This document shows, one piece after another, positions 1-7,314 of a DNA stretch of 64,000 nucleotides. This DNA comes from UBA2365 sp964594045 (GTDB taxonomy: Bacteria; Bacteroidota; Bacteroidia; Chitinophagales; Saprospiraceae), in NCBI GenBank assembly GCA_964594045.1, contig CAZQKR010000013.1, positions 1 to 64,000 of the forward strand. Direction: 5' to 3'. Position numbers and translations under genes: made by a program. The notes beneath the pieces are model-generated. The model was given only the letters and a program-made list of their open reading frames with translations. It searched no databases and had not been told where the DNA came from. How positions within the stretch are numbered: position 1 is the stretch's first letter; the number at the start of each line of letters is the position of its first letter.

Positions 1-11
1 CTCTTTTTTTT

Positions 12-47
12 AAAGAGCCTGATCAATTTTTTTTGGTCAGGCTCTTT
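12..47 (+). terminator. Hairpin terminator of an off-window gene
   Basis: An 11-bp perfect inverted repeat (AAAGAGCCTGA at 12-22, TCAGGCTCTTT at 37-47) encloses a T-rich loop and is followed by a short T run. It probably ends a plus-strand gene lying left of the window. Confidence 0.6.
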
Positions 48-388
48 GCTTTTTACTGATCACCCTGTCCACACCCTGGGTACCAACCCGCCTGACTTTT
101 TCCATCCTTCATATATCTGTCCATTTTTACTCTTGTTTTAAACCTCAACTTTCAATCCGCATTTTTGGCAAAACCTCCTTAAATCAATCCATATACCGAC
201 TCATTTTTAAAATAATATTGCAATTTTTTTATCAAAGCTTCAACTAACTTTTGTTTTTTACTATTTTTGAAAATAATTAAAGAGTGCTTTGTTCGTCCTA
301 TTGTTTTTTGTTTGCGAATTTTTGCACGCTGTTAAATAAACCATTAATTTACAGGTCAAAAGATTATTTGTTAAAATCATTTTCTGAT
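48..388 (+). promoter_or_regulatory. Non-coding leader of the sdh operon
   Basis: No gene is seen here. The stretch is AT-rich and contains one exact match to the Bacteroidota -7 consensus TAnnTTTG (TATTTTTG at 262-269). No TTTG lies at the expected distance upstream, so it is only a candidate promoter for sdhC, with a leader of about 110 nt. Confidence 0.3.
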
Positions 389-1054
389 ATGAAATGGATC
401 ACAGAATTTTTAATTTCCAGCATCGGGCGTAAACTCATCATGAGCCTGACTGGTTTTTTTCTTGTTTTTTTCCTGGCAGTACACCTTTTTGGCAATACGA
501 ATTTGCTCCATAATGACGGAGGTGATGCATTTACGCAGTATGTTCAGTTTATGAAGGTAAATCCCATTATAAAAATCACGGCTTATCTGCTTTATTTCTT
601 TATCCTGCTTCACGCTGTTCAGGGTACGCTGTTATGGATCAGGAACCGGAGAGCCAAGGGCAGTACCTACGCTGTCTCCACCACTGAGAATGCAGGATTT
701 GCCGCAAAAAATATGTTCTACCTGGGTGTTCTTATCCTGGTTTTTCTCATTTTTCACATGGGTGACTTCTGGCTGAAAATGAAAACCGGATCTTTGGATG
801 AGTTTACGTTGTATTCAGGAGTGGTGGCAACTTTTAAAATACCGGGTTATCTTGTGATCTACGAAATAGGGATCATAGCATTGTTTTTTCATCTGAAACA
901 TGGATTTCAAAGCGCTTTTCAAACGCTGGGATTGAATCATGGCAAATATACACCTATAATAAAAGGTTTTGGCTGGTTCTACTCAATTGTGATCTGCCTG
1001 GGGTATTTCATCATTCCCCTGTATGTTTATTTTGTTGTTCCGGTACCGGCTTAA
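389..1054 (+). CDS. sdhC: Succinate dehydrogenase/fumarate reductase cytochrome b subunit
   Basis: Membrane anchor of complex II. It carries heme b and passes electrons between the iron-sulfur subunit and (mena)quinone in the inner membrane. The 221-residue product has about five hydrophobic helices and His residues in or next to them (HLFGN, HAVQG, HMGDFW, HLKHG), as in the single-subunit b558 type of Bacteroidota; no sdhD is needed or seen. The ATG at 389 is chosen because the family starts with the short helix MKWITEFLISSIGRKL; the frame is open further upstream but that extension is not family-like. It lies 24 nt before sdhA in an obvious sdhC-sdhA-sdhB operon. Whether it runs as succinate oxidase or fumarate reductase cannot be told from sequence. 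Confidence 0.93.
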   Translation: MKWITEFLISSIGRKLIMSLTGFFLVFFLAVHLFGNTNLLHNDGGDAFTQYVQFMKVNPIIKITAYLLYFFILLHAVQGTLLWIRNRRAKGSTYAVSTTENAGFAAKNMFYLGVLILVFLIFHMGDFWLKMKTGSLDEFTLYSGVVATFKIPGYLVIYEIGIIALFFHLKHGFQSAFQTLGLNHGKYTPIIKGFGWFYSIVICLGYFIIPLYVYFVVPVPA

Positions 1055-1078
1055 TCGTTAATTTAAAATCTTTTTCAC

Positions 1079-3076
1079 ATGGCATTGAATGGTAAAGTTC
1101 CTCAGGGCCCTCTTTCAAAAAAATGGACGGACTATCGCTCCAAAATGAACCTGGTTGCCCCGAATAATAAAAGAAAACTGGAGATCATCGTAGTCGGAAC
1201 CGGCCTGGCAGGCGCTTCAGCAGCTGCGTCTCTGGCTGAACTGGGATATCAGGTAAAGGCTTTCACCTACCACGACAGCCCGCGAAGAGCACACAGCATC
1301 GCTGCCCAGGGTGGCATTAATGCAGCTAAAAATTATGCCAACGATGGGGACAGCACATACAGGTTGTTTTATGATACCATCAAAGGCGGTGATTATCGTG
1401 CCCGTGAGGCCAATGTGTATCGCCTTGCAGAAGTGAGCGCAGACATCATCGACCAGGCTGTTGCACAGGGTGTTCCATTCGCCAGGGAATACGGAGGTCT
1501 GCTGGACAACAGGTCTTTTGGCGGTGTGCAGGTGTCCCGTACCTTTTATGCAAGAGGTCAAACAGGTCAGCAATTGTTGATCGGTGCCTACAGTTCATTA
1601 TCCAGGCAAATATCCCTGGGGCAGGTAGAAATGTTCAACCGCCATGAAATGCTCGAACTGGTTATTATAGACGGGAAAGCACGTGGCATTATAGCGAGAA
1701 ATCTTCTTACCGGTAAGTTGGAACGTTTTTCGGCTCACGCTGTGGTGCTGGCAACCGGTGGATATGGCAACGTATTTTACCTTTCGACCAACGCTATGTA
1801 CTGCAATGCAACCGCAGCCTGGAAAGCTGTTAGAAAAGGTGCATATATGGCCAATCCCTGCTTTGTCCAGATCCATCCCACATGCATTCCGGTGTCCGGG
1901 GATTACCAGTCAAAACTGACCCTGATGTCTGAATCTCTCAGAAATGATGGCAGGGTTTGGGTGCCAAAACATAAGGAAGATGCCCAGGCCATCAGGGAAG
2001 GGAAAAAATCCCCGCTCGATGTCCGGGAAGAGGACAGAGATTATTTCCTCGAAAGAAGATACCCTGCATTTGGCAACCTGGTGCCAAGGGACGTGGCTTC
2101 AAGGGCAGCCAAAGTTGCCTGCGATGAAGGCAATGGTGTGAGTCCGACAGGCCTGGCGGTATATCTCGATTTTGCTTCAGCCATTGAAAGATATGGAAGG
2201 TCGAAAGCCATTTCAACCGGCTTGACCAATCCGGATAAACAGACCATCATCAAGCTCGGTGAGGAAGTAGTATCCGAAAAATATGGTAATCTCTTTGAAA
2301 TGTATGAGAAGATCACCGGAGAAGATCCTTATAAAGTGCCCATGAAGATCTATCCGGCGATCCATTATACCATGGGCGGTCTCTGGGTGGATTACAACCT
2401 GGAGTCCAATATACCGGGACTTTTTGTTTTGGGAGAAGCCAATTTCTCTGACCACGGAGCCAACAGACTCGGGGCTTCTGCATTGATGCAAGGTCTTGCG
2501 GATGGTTATTTTGTGATCCCTTATACCATAGGTCAGTTCCTTTCCAATGATATCCGCACACCTAAATTTGATACCAACAGCCCTGAATTTGAATTGGCTG
2601 AAAAGGAAGTAAGTGACAGAATCCATCGCCTGATGTCCGTTCAGGGCAATCAGTCTGTGGAAAGTTTTCACCGTCGTCTGGGCAAGATCATGTGGGATAA
2701 GGTTGGAATGGCTCGAAATGAAGAAGGTCTTAAAAATGCAATTGAAGAGATCAAAAAATTGCGGGAAGAGTTTTACAGGGATGTATTTATTCCGGGTAAA
2801 GCGGAAGAATATAACTATGAACTGGAAAAAGCCATCAAAGTTGCAGACTTTCTTGAACTTGGTGAATTGCTCGCAGTAGATGCCTTACATAGAAATGAAT
2901 CATGTGGAGGACATTTTCGTGAAGAATATCAGTCTGGGGAAGGTGAGGCAAAGAGAAACGATGCTGACTTTGCCTACGTGGCAGCATGGGAATGGAAAGA
3001 AAACGGTGAACATAAATTGCATAGGGAAGAATTAAGCTTTGAAAATATCGAATTGAAAACCAGGAGTTATAAATAA
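1079..3076 (+). CDS. sdhA: Succinate dehydrogenase/fumarate reductase flavoprotein subunit
   Basis: Catalytic subunit of complex II that interconverts succinate and fumarate using covalently bound FAD. The 665-residue protein has an N-terminal dinucleotide-binding motif (VVGTGLAGASAA, about residues 38-49), the His-bearing flavinylation segment HSIAAQGGINAA (about 72-83), and a capping-domain substrate region around HPTCIP and ESLRNDGR. The C-terminal helical domain ends in KTRSYK. The length matches the longer Bacteroidota SdhA. It is flanked by sdhC (24 nt) and sdhB (62 nt), so the three are almost certainly co-transcribed. Confidence 0.96.
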   Translation: MALNGKVPQGPLSKKWTDYRSKMNLVAPNNKRKLEIIVVGTGLAGASAAASLAELGYQVKAFTYHDSPRRAHSIAAQGGINAAKNYANDGDSTYRLFYDTIKGGDYRAREANVYRLAEVSADIIDQAVAQGVPFAREYGGLLDNRSFGGVQVSRTFYARGQTGQQLLIGAYSSLSRQISLGQVEMFNRHEMLELVIIDGKARGIIARNLLTGKLERFSAHAVVLATGGYGNVFYLSTNAMYCNATAAWKAVRKGAYMANPCFVQIHPTCIPVSGDYQSKLTLMSESLRNDGRVWVPKHKEDAQAIREGKKSPLDVREEDRDYFLERRYPAFGNLVPRDVASRAAKVACDEGNGVSPTGLAVYLDFASAIERYGRSKAISTGLTNPDKQTIIKLGEEVVSEKYGNLFEMYEKITGEDPYKVPMKIYPAIHYTMGGLWVDYNLESNIPGLFVLGEANFSDHGANRLGASALMQGLADGYFVIPYTIGQFLSNDIRTPKFDTNSPEFELAEKEVSDRIHRLMSVQGNQSVESFHRRLGKIMWDKVGMARNEEGLKNAIEEIKKLREEFYRDVFIPGKAEEYNYELEKAIKVADFLELGELLAVDALHRNESCGGHFREEYQSGEGEAKRNDADFAYVAAWEWKENGEHKLHREELSFENIELKTRSYK

Positions 3077-3138
3077 CATTGCGAATAAAATGGTTTTTAT
3101 CAGCATCTGTTTTTTAAGCAACAAAAATTAAATTGCAC

Positions 3139-3876
3139 ATGAATCTTACACTCAAAGTCTGGAGACAAAATAATCCTAAAGACAAGGGACGGTTTGAAAT
3201 ATATAAGGTGGTGGCCAACGAGCATATGTCTTTTCTGGAAATGCTGGATGTGCTGAATGAACAACTGGTTTCTCAGAAAAAGGAACCGGTTTCTTTTGAA
3301 CATGATTGCCGTGAGGGTATCTGCGGGACATGTAGCCTGGTGATCAATGGAAGGCCTCATGGATTGTTGCAGGGAACTACCACCTGCCAATTACATATGA
3401 GATTTTTTAAGGATAGAGATACCATTGTGATCGAGCCGTTCAGAGCCAGGGCTTTCCCGGTGATCAAGGACCTGGTGGTGGATCGTTCAGCTTTGGACCG
3501 GGTCATACAGGCAGGTGGTTATATTTCAGTAAATGCAGGAAATGCCCAGGACGCCAACTCGATCCCGGTCAATAAGGATATTGCCTCTATGGCATTCGAC
3601 TCCGCGGCCTGCATCGGTTGCGGAGCTTGTGTAGCAGCCTGTCCGAATGGTTCAGCCATGCTTTTCACTTCAGCCAAGATCTCTCATCTGGGATTGTTAC
3701 CACAGGGAAAAGTGGAGAAAAACACGCGGACGCTCAAAATGGTTCAACAAATGGATAAGGAAGGTTTTGGCGCTTGTTCCAATATCGGTGCCTGCGAAGT
3801 GGAATGTCCCAAAGGCATCAGCCTGACCAATATTGCCCGAATGAACAGATATTATTTTGGTGCCAGCCTGGGGTAA
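3139..3876 (+). CDS. sdhB: Succinate dehydrogenase/fumarate reductase iron-sulfur subunit
   Basis: Electron-transfer subunit of complex II with three clusters. All ligand sets are visible: the [2Fe-2S] motif CREGICGTC with a downstream Cys in TTCQLH, the [4Fe-4S] motif CIGCGACVAACP, and the third group CSNIGACEVECPKG. The ATG at 3139 gives a 245-residue protein starting MNLTLKVW; a TTG two codons upstream is possible but less likely. It is the last gene of sdhCAB, and about 90 nt of non-coding sequence follow before the next gene. Confidence 0.95.
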   Translation: MNLTLKVWRQNNPKDKGRFEIYKVVANEHMSFLEMLDVLNEQLVSQKKEPVSFEHDCREGICGTCSLVINGRPHGLLQGTTTCQLHMRFFKDRDTIVIEPFRARAFPVIKDLVVDRSALDRVIQAGGYISVNAGNAQDANSIPVNKDIASMAFDSAACIGCGACVAACPNGSAMLFTSAKISHLGLLPQGKVEKNTRTLKMVQQMDKEGFGACSNIGACEVECPKGISLTNIARMNRYYFGASLG

Positions 3877-3970
3877 GCACCTAGATAAGAGGACAAAATA
3901 TTATTTGTCTCATTGGAGCAATATTGAATTCTGTCGTATTGATCTAAACTAAAGTTACAATTCAATTACC

Positions 3971-4681
3971 TTGGGAAAACAAGGAAAATTATACCTGATC
4001 CCGGTTCCGATCTCCGAAGGCAAGCTGGAAACCATTCCGGATTCCGTGCTTAACACCATGCATGCTCTACGATATTTTATTGTTGAACGTGCCCGGACGG
4101 CCAGAAGATGGATGAGGGAAAGTGGTTTTACCGGGGATATCAGTCAGATCAGTTTCATCGAATTGGATAAAAGATCAAAGGACAACATCACAAAAAGCCT
4201 GTTGGGACCTGCATTTGAAGGGCATGATACAGGATTGATGTCCGAAGCCGGGATTCCAGCTATTGCTGATCCCGGTACTGAAATCGTTCGCCTGGCTCAT
4301 GAGCTTGGCATTCAGGTCGTTCCGCTGACCGGGCCGGGTTCCCTGTTTCTTGCCCTGGCAGCATCCGGTCTGAATGGGCAGCAGTTCTGTTTTCACGGAT
4401 ATTTGCCGGTGAAAAAGGATCAACTGAGAAAAAAACTGCAGGAATTGGAGCAATCGGTATGGAAGCACGGGATCAGTCAGATCTTTATCGAGACACCCTA
4501 CAGAAATGAACAGATATTCAGAACGATCCTGGAAGTAATAAATCCCGCTGTAAAGCTTTGTATTGCCAGGGATATCACCGGACCTGTAGAGTTGATCCAC
4601 ACCTACCCTGTTTCTGAATGGAAAAAAAGAACGATGGGTGAACTTGGAAAGTATCCTGTGGTGTTTATACTGGGGAAATAA
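3971..4681 (+). CDS. SAM-dependent methyltransferase, tetrapyrrole-methylase/RsmI-like
   Basis: A 236-residue member of the TP_methylase fold that holds RsmI (16S rRNA cytidine 2'-O-methyltransferase). Family signatures are EAGIPAIADPG (SAM-site loop), PLTGPGSLFLALAASG and FIETPYRN. It is shorter than full RsmI and lacks its C-terminal extension; Bacteroidota commonly carry such a second, shorter paralog annotated only as SAM-dependent methyltransferase, so the rRNA target is not assured. The start is a TTG at 3971: a stop lies 18 nt upstream in frame and there is no ATG before the conserved GKQGKLYLIPVPI segment. It sits 25 nt before yidD on the same strand. Confidence 0.85.
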   Translation: MGKQGKLYLIPVPISEGKLETIPDSVLNTMHALRYFIVERARTARRWMRESGFTGDISQISFIELDKRSKDNITKSLLGPAFEGHDTGLMSEAGIPAIADPGTEIVRLAHELGIQVVPLTGPGSLFLALAASGLNGQQFCFHGYLPVKKDQLRKKLQELEQSVWKHGISQIFIETPYRNEQIFRTILEVINPAVKLCIARDITGPVELIHTYPVSEWKKRTMGELGKYPVVFILGK

Positions 4682-4706
4682 TAAATATACAAGCAATTCA
4701 ACAATA

Positions 4707-4967
4707 ATGAAACTTATCGATTATATACATCAGCTTTTTAAATGGCTATTGATCCTGCCCATCAGGATCTACCAGATCTTTTTATCTCCCTTGTTGGGCA
4801 AAAATTGTCGCTATACACCTACCTGCTCGCATTACACCATTGAAGCGATCAAGGAATGGGGTATATTCCGTGGCAGCTGGATGGCTGTTAAACGCATAGT
4901 CAGTTGCAATCCATGGGGTGGATCGGGATATGATCCTGTGCCAAAGAGAAAGCATCAGGAGGAATAG
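4707..4967 (+). CDS. yidD: Membrane protein insertion efficiency factor YidD
   Basis: Small (86 residues) amphipathic inner-membrane-associated protein that assists YidC-dependent membrane insertion. The family core is complete: IRIYQIFLSPLLGKNCRY, TPTCSHYTIEAI, and the C-terminal SCNPWGGSGYDPVP. The ATG at 4707 gives the usual length; a longer frame would overlap the upstream methyltransferase. Its last 17 or so codons recur as diverged copies at 5247 and 6680, described separately; this copy is the only intact one. Confidence 0.93.
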   Translation: MKLIDYIHQLFKWLLILPIRIYQIFLSPLLGKNCRYTPTCSHYTIEAIKEWGIFRGSWMAVKRIVSCNPWGGSGYDPVPKRKHQEE

Positions 4968-5071
4968 GGCGATTTTTTACGTTTTGTAAACACCTCTGTT
5001 AGCATTTAAAATATAAATTCCAATAGAAAAAAAGAGAAGGAGTTTACTCTATTTCAATGCTTTGATTTCCC
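4913..5071. repeat. yidD-tail/spacer repeat, unit 1
   Basis: This segment covers the last codons of yidD and about 100 nt of downstream non-coding DNA (landmark words CGATTTTTTACGTTTT, CACCTCTGTTAGCATTTAAA, TTTCAATGCTTTGATT). The same string recurs at 5247-5397 and 6680-6835. The part downstream of the yidD stop matches unit 3 almost exactly, and a MITE-like element follows directly at 5072. Confidence 0.85.
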
Positions 5072-5246
5072 CGTTGTCTGAAGTTTGCAACTTCAGACTT
5101 GTATCCCTTTGACCCGATGCCTGAACACAATCCAATTACAATTCTGCTTAAAATTATCTTCCAGAAGTTTCAAACTTCATTTCACTCTAACAGCTAAAAT
5201 GATATTGCATCCCATATCCGTCTGAAGTTGCAAACTTCAGACAACG
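5072..5246. repeat. MITE-like palindromic element, copy A
   Basis: A 175-bp element with perfect 27-bp terminal inverted repeats (5072-5098 and 5220-5246; outermost CGTTGTCTGAAGTTTGC). Each terminal repeat is itself a hairpin, GTCTGAAGTT and its complement around a 3-nt loop. A third small palindrome (GAAGTTT, c, AAACTTC) lies at 5164-5178. It holds no reading frame. The structure resembles a REP/BIME unit or a non-autonomous MITE. Copies B and C lie at 6506-6679 and 6836-7009. Confidence 0.85.
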
Positions 5247-5397
5247 AAATGGGGCGGGTTATGATCCGGTTCCGAAGAGAATGCATCGGGAGAAATAGCG
5301 CGATTTTTTACGTTTTATTAAACACCTCTGTTAGCATTTAAAATAAATTCAAGTAAAATGGAAGACCTGGAGTTTACTGAATTTCAATGCTTTGATT
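5247..5397. repeat. yidD-tail/spacer repeat, unit 2
   Basis: Second copy of the yidD 3' tail and spacer. The yidD part is frame-broken by a net 5-nt deletion after TGGGGCGGG, but the shifted frame still reads GYDPVPKRMHREK and a stop, so it derives from a real yidD 3' end. The spacer ends at TTTCAATGCTTTGATT, exactly where the RES gene's stop codon begins. In units 1 and 3 the MITE begins at this point. Confidence 0.8.
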
Positions 5398-5854
5398 ACC
5401 TGAAAATCCGTTTATCAAATGGAAATTTTTCTATGCGCTTGATCCTGATCTTTGCGAAATCGGGATGCTTCGGGTTTATAAGCAGGTTATAATCACCCTG
5501 CGTAACCACGGATGGGATCTTTAATACGCAAAATTTATTTTCCTGGACGAATTTATCACCGAAAATTTGTGTGGAAGAGGGATGAGGAAAATCTTTCCAG
5601 TTTGTAGGTAAATCACCTGGTTCAATTTGCTGACATTCTATATCGTCAGGAATCTCCAATGTTACCATCATATAGTCAGCAGGTAAAGTAGCCAGCGTAA
5701 AATGCACTGCAACCTCAGCCATTGCCAGCGATCTGTTGGATGCCGTATAAATTAACTCTACACCAACTGAATTCCATCTTACTCCTTTTATTGCAGCTCC
5801 TTTTCCTGACAGTGCACCTGCAAATTTTTCCCGGGTTAATCTGAATGCCTCCAT
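5396..5854 (-). CDS. RES-domain toxin of a RES-Xre toxin-antitoxin module
   Basis: A 152-residue RES-family protein. Characterised members of this family (ParT, Res, MbcT) are ADP-ribosyltransferase-like or NAD+-degrading toxins. Family features seen: an Arg near the N-terminus (AFRLTREK), GKGAAIKGVRWNSVGVELIY, the SLAMAEVAVH helix with conserved Glu, the CVLKIPSVV strand, and the C-terminal LLINPKHPDFAKIRI block, which together span the whole domain. The ATG at 5854 begins 3 nt after the antitoxin stop, so the pair is translationally coupled; a TTG at 5857 is an alternative. Toxin second, antitoxin first is the usual RES-Xre order. Its 3' end abuts the repeated yidD spacer. Confidence 0.88.
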   Translation of the reverse strand: MEAFRLTREKFAGALSGKGAAIKGVRWNSVGVELIYTASNRSLAMAEVAVHFTLATLPADYMMVTLEIPDDIECQQIEPGDLPTNWKDFPHPSSTQIFGDKFVQENKFCVLKIPSVVTQGDYNLLINPKHPDFAKIRIKRIEKFPFDKRIFR

Positions 5855-5857
5855 CAA

Positions 5858-6382
5858 TTACACCAGAATTCCATGATTGATCCTGATCAATTCAGCGATC
5901 ACCATCTCCTTACCGTAAGAATCTTTTAATAATTCTATGGGTTTCAGTTTACCTAAAGCGAAATTAGGAGTCTTCAGCCAGAGTTTAAGCTTATCCATAT
6001 CCTCAAAAACGTCCAGACCAACTTTGGTGACCTCAGCCATTTCTATAATTTTCTCTGAATGCAATGGTTTAAAATGGTGGTTGGTATGTTGTCTGTAGCG
6101 CTGTAAAGATTTTGTTGAAATATCAAGCAATTCTGCCCAGTCATTTTCGGTAAAAGGCGTGTAATGTTGAATTAACCGGAACAATGAATAGGGTATTCCG
6201 GCTCTGATGGCAACAATGATCAAATGTTTATCATTGAGCAAATCATCATAAGTGATTTTTTTCCTGAGCTCAAATGGAATGTCCCAATCTTTCTTTTCAT
6301 GAAAGAAAGTGTTGACTTCCTTATTGAGTTTTTCTTCAAGTTCCAGTTTTCCAGCTACTATCACAACAAGACATTTGTCCAC
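5858..6382 (-). CDS. Xre/ParS/MbcA-type antitoxin
   Basis: Antitoxin partner of the RES toxin. The 174-residue protein has a helix-turn-helix-like middle (LFRLIQHYTPFTENDWAELL, then DISTKSLQRYR) and the typical C-terminal toxin-binding (DUF2384) region: HSEKIIEMAEVTKVGLDVF, WLKTPNFALGKLKPIELL and an end in ELIRINHGILV. Members bind the toxin and repress their own promoter. The GTG at 6382 is the farthest start in frame, but a promoter -7 box overlaps it, so the GTG at 6364 could be the real start. It is upstream of the toxin by 3 nt. Confidence 0.85.
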   Translation of the reverse strand: MDKCLVVIVAGKLELEEKLNKEVNTFFHEKKDWDIPFELRKKITYDDLLNDKHLIIVAIRAGIPYSLFRLIQHYTPFTENDWAELLDISTKSLQRYRQHTNHHFKPLHSEKIIEMAEVTKVGLDVFEDMDKLKLWLKTPNFALGKLKPIELLKDSYGKEMVIAELIRINHGILV

Positions 6383-6413
6383 AAATATAGGACAAAATAC
6401 TTAAAATGGCAAA
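6375..6413 (-). promoter_or_regulatory. Promoter and operator-like palindrome of the RES-Xre operon
   Basis: On the minus strand TATATTTG (6389-6382) is an exact match to the Bacteroidota -7 consensus TAnnTTTG, with TTTG (6413-6410) 20 nt upstream as the -33 box. A palindrome TTGTCC-N9-GGACAA (6375-6395) brackets the -7 box, as expected for an autorepressor operator. If it is used, transcription starts near 6376, and the GTG at 6382 could not be the translation start. Confidence 0.55.
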
Positions 6414-6505
6414 AAGTACCATGTTAAATTTTTAGGTGTAAAGGAATAGGATATGTTTTGTGAATGACGGTAGTACTTCAACTTGATTTAATTTAGTATT
6501 CCCCC

Positions 6506-6679
6506 CGTTGTCTGAAGTTTGCAACTTCAGACTTGTATTCCTTTGACCCTATCCTGAACACCATCCTATTACAATTCTGCTTAAAATGATCCTCCGGAAG
6601 TTTCAAACTTCATTTCACTCTTACCGCTAAAATGATATTGCATCCCATATCCGTCTGAAGTTGCAAACTTCAGACAACG
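6506..6679. repeat. MITE-like palindromic element, copy B
   Basis: A 174-bp copy of the element at 5072, with the same 27-bp terminal inverted repeats and small internal palindrome and a few internal differences. It closes the second repeat unit, which also contains the RES-Xre module. Between the antitoxin promoter and this copy (6414-6505) nothing else is recognisable. Confidence 0.85.
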
Positions 6680-6835
6680 AAATGGGGCGGGTTATGATCC
6701 GGTTCCGAAGAGAATGCATCGGGAGAAATAGCGCGATTTTTTACGTTTTGTAAACACCTCTGTTAGCATTTAAAATATAAATTCCAATAGAAAAAAAGAG
6801 AAGGAGTTTACTCTATTTCAATGCTTTGATTTCCC
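6680..6835. repeat. yidD-tail/spacer repeat, unit 3
   Basis: Third copy of the yidD tail and spacer. Its first part shares the frame-breaking deletion of unit 2, while the rest (from ACGTTTTGTAAACACC on) follows unit 1 nearly base for base. It is therefore a mosaic of units 1 and 2, a sign of recombination between the copies. Confidence 0.8.
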
Positions 6836-7009
6836 CGTTGTCTGAAGTTTGCAACTTCAGACTTGTATCCCTTTGACCCGATGCCTGAACACAATCCAAT
6901 TACAATTCTGCTTAAAATTATCTTCCAGAAGTTTCAAACTTCATTTCACTCTTTCTGCGAAAATGAGATTGCAACCATATCCGTCTGAAGTTGCAAACTT
7001 CAGACAACG
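6836..7009. repeat. MITE-like palindromic element, copy C
   Basis: A 174-bp copy whose left part is nearly identical to copy A and which differs near ACTCTTTCTGCG. Both 27-bp terminal inverted repeats are intact. It is followed two bases later by a fragment matching the 3' end of the neighbouring tRNA-Val. Confidence 0.85.
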
Positions 7010-7011
7010 CA

Positions 7012-7089
7012 GACCTACTGGATTCGAATGCTGACGACGCGATGCTTGTCAGCATACTGACATCCTTCGGATCGTCAGTACCAGCGACC
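7012..7089 (-). pseudogene. tRNA-Val 3' fragment split by a double-hairpin insert
   Basis: The 26 nt of the tRNA-Val 3' end (plus-strand GACCTACTGGATTCGAA then CCAGCGACC) occur here, but split at 7028/7081 by 52 bp. The insert is two adjacent 26-bp hairpins: 7029-7054 (TGCTGAC paired with GTCAGCA) and 7055-7080 (TACTGAC paired with GTCAGTA, with inner ATCC/GGAT). It cannot make a tRNA. Confidence 0.65.
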
Positions 7090-7101
7090 AAATAACTAAA
7101 A

Positions 7102-7129
7102 ATAAAAAAGGCTGCCAGGTAGACAGCCT
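7102..7129 (-). terminator. Terminator of the tRNA-Val transcript
   Basis: On the minus strand a hairpin (AGGCTG paired with CAGCCT, 7129-7109) is followed by a run of T (7108-7102). It lies 11 nt past the tRNA 3' end. Confidence 0.7.
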
Positions 7130-7139
7130 CATTAGATGT

Positions 7140-7213
7140 GGGACCTACTGGATTCGAACCAGCGACCTCATGCCTGTCAAGCATGCGCTCTAAACCAACT
7201 GAGCTAAGATCCC
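7140..7213 (-). tRNA. tRNA-Val (anticodon GAC)
   Basis: A 74-nt cloverleaf on the minus strand. The acceptor stem GGGATCT pairs with AGGTCCC (one G-U). The D arm contains AGCTCAGTTGG. The anticodon stem CATGC/GCATG holds the loop TTGACAG with anticodon GAC, and the T loop is TTCGAAT. The CCA end is not encoded. GAC reads GUC/GUU valine codons. Confidence 0.93.
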
Positions 7214-7314
7214 TTTATTTTGGGATGCAAATATACAATTTCCTTCAGAATGGGGGTAATAGTTCGTTCATTTTCCACTTTTATTGTTGGAATTTCTAAG
7301 GCAAAAGGAATAAA

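Noticed and set aside
1217..2671. Several long reading frames on the minus strand inside sdhA
   Set aside because: They are complementary shadows of a highly conserved gene, with no signal peptide, family motif or sensible composition.
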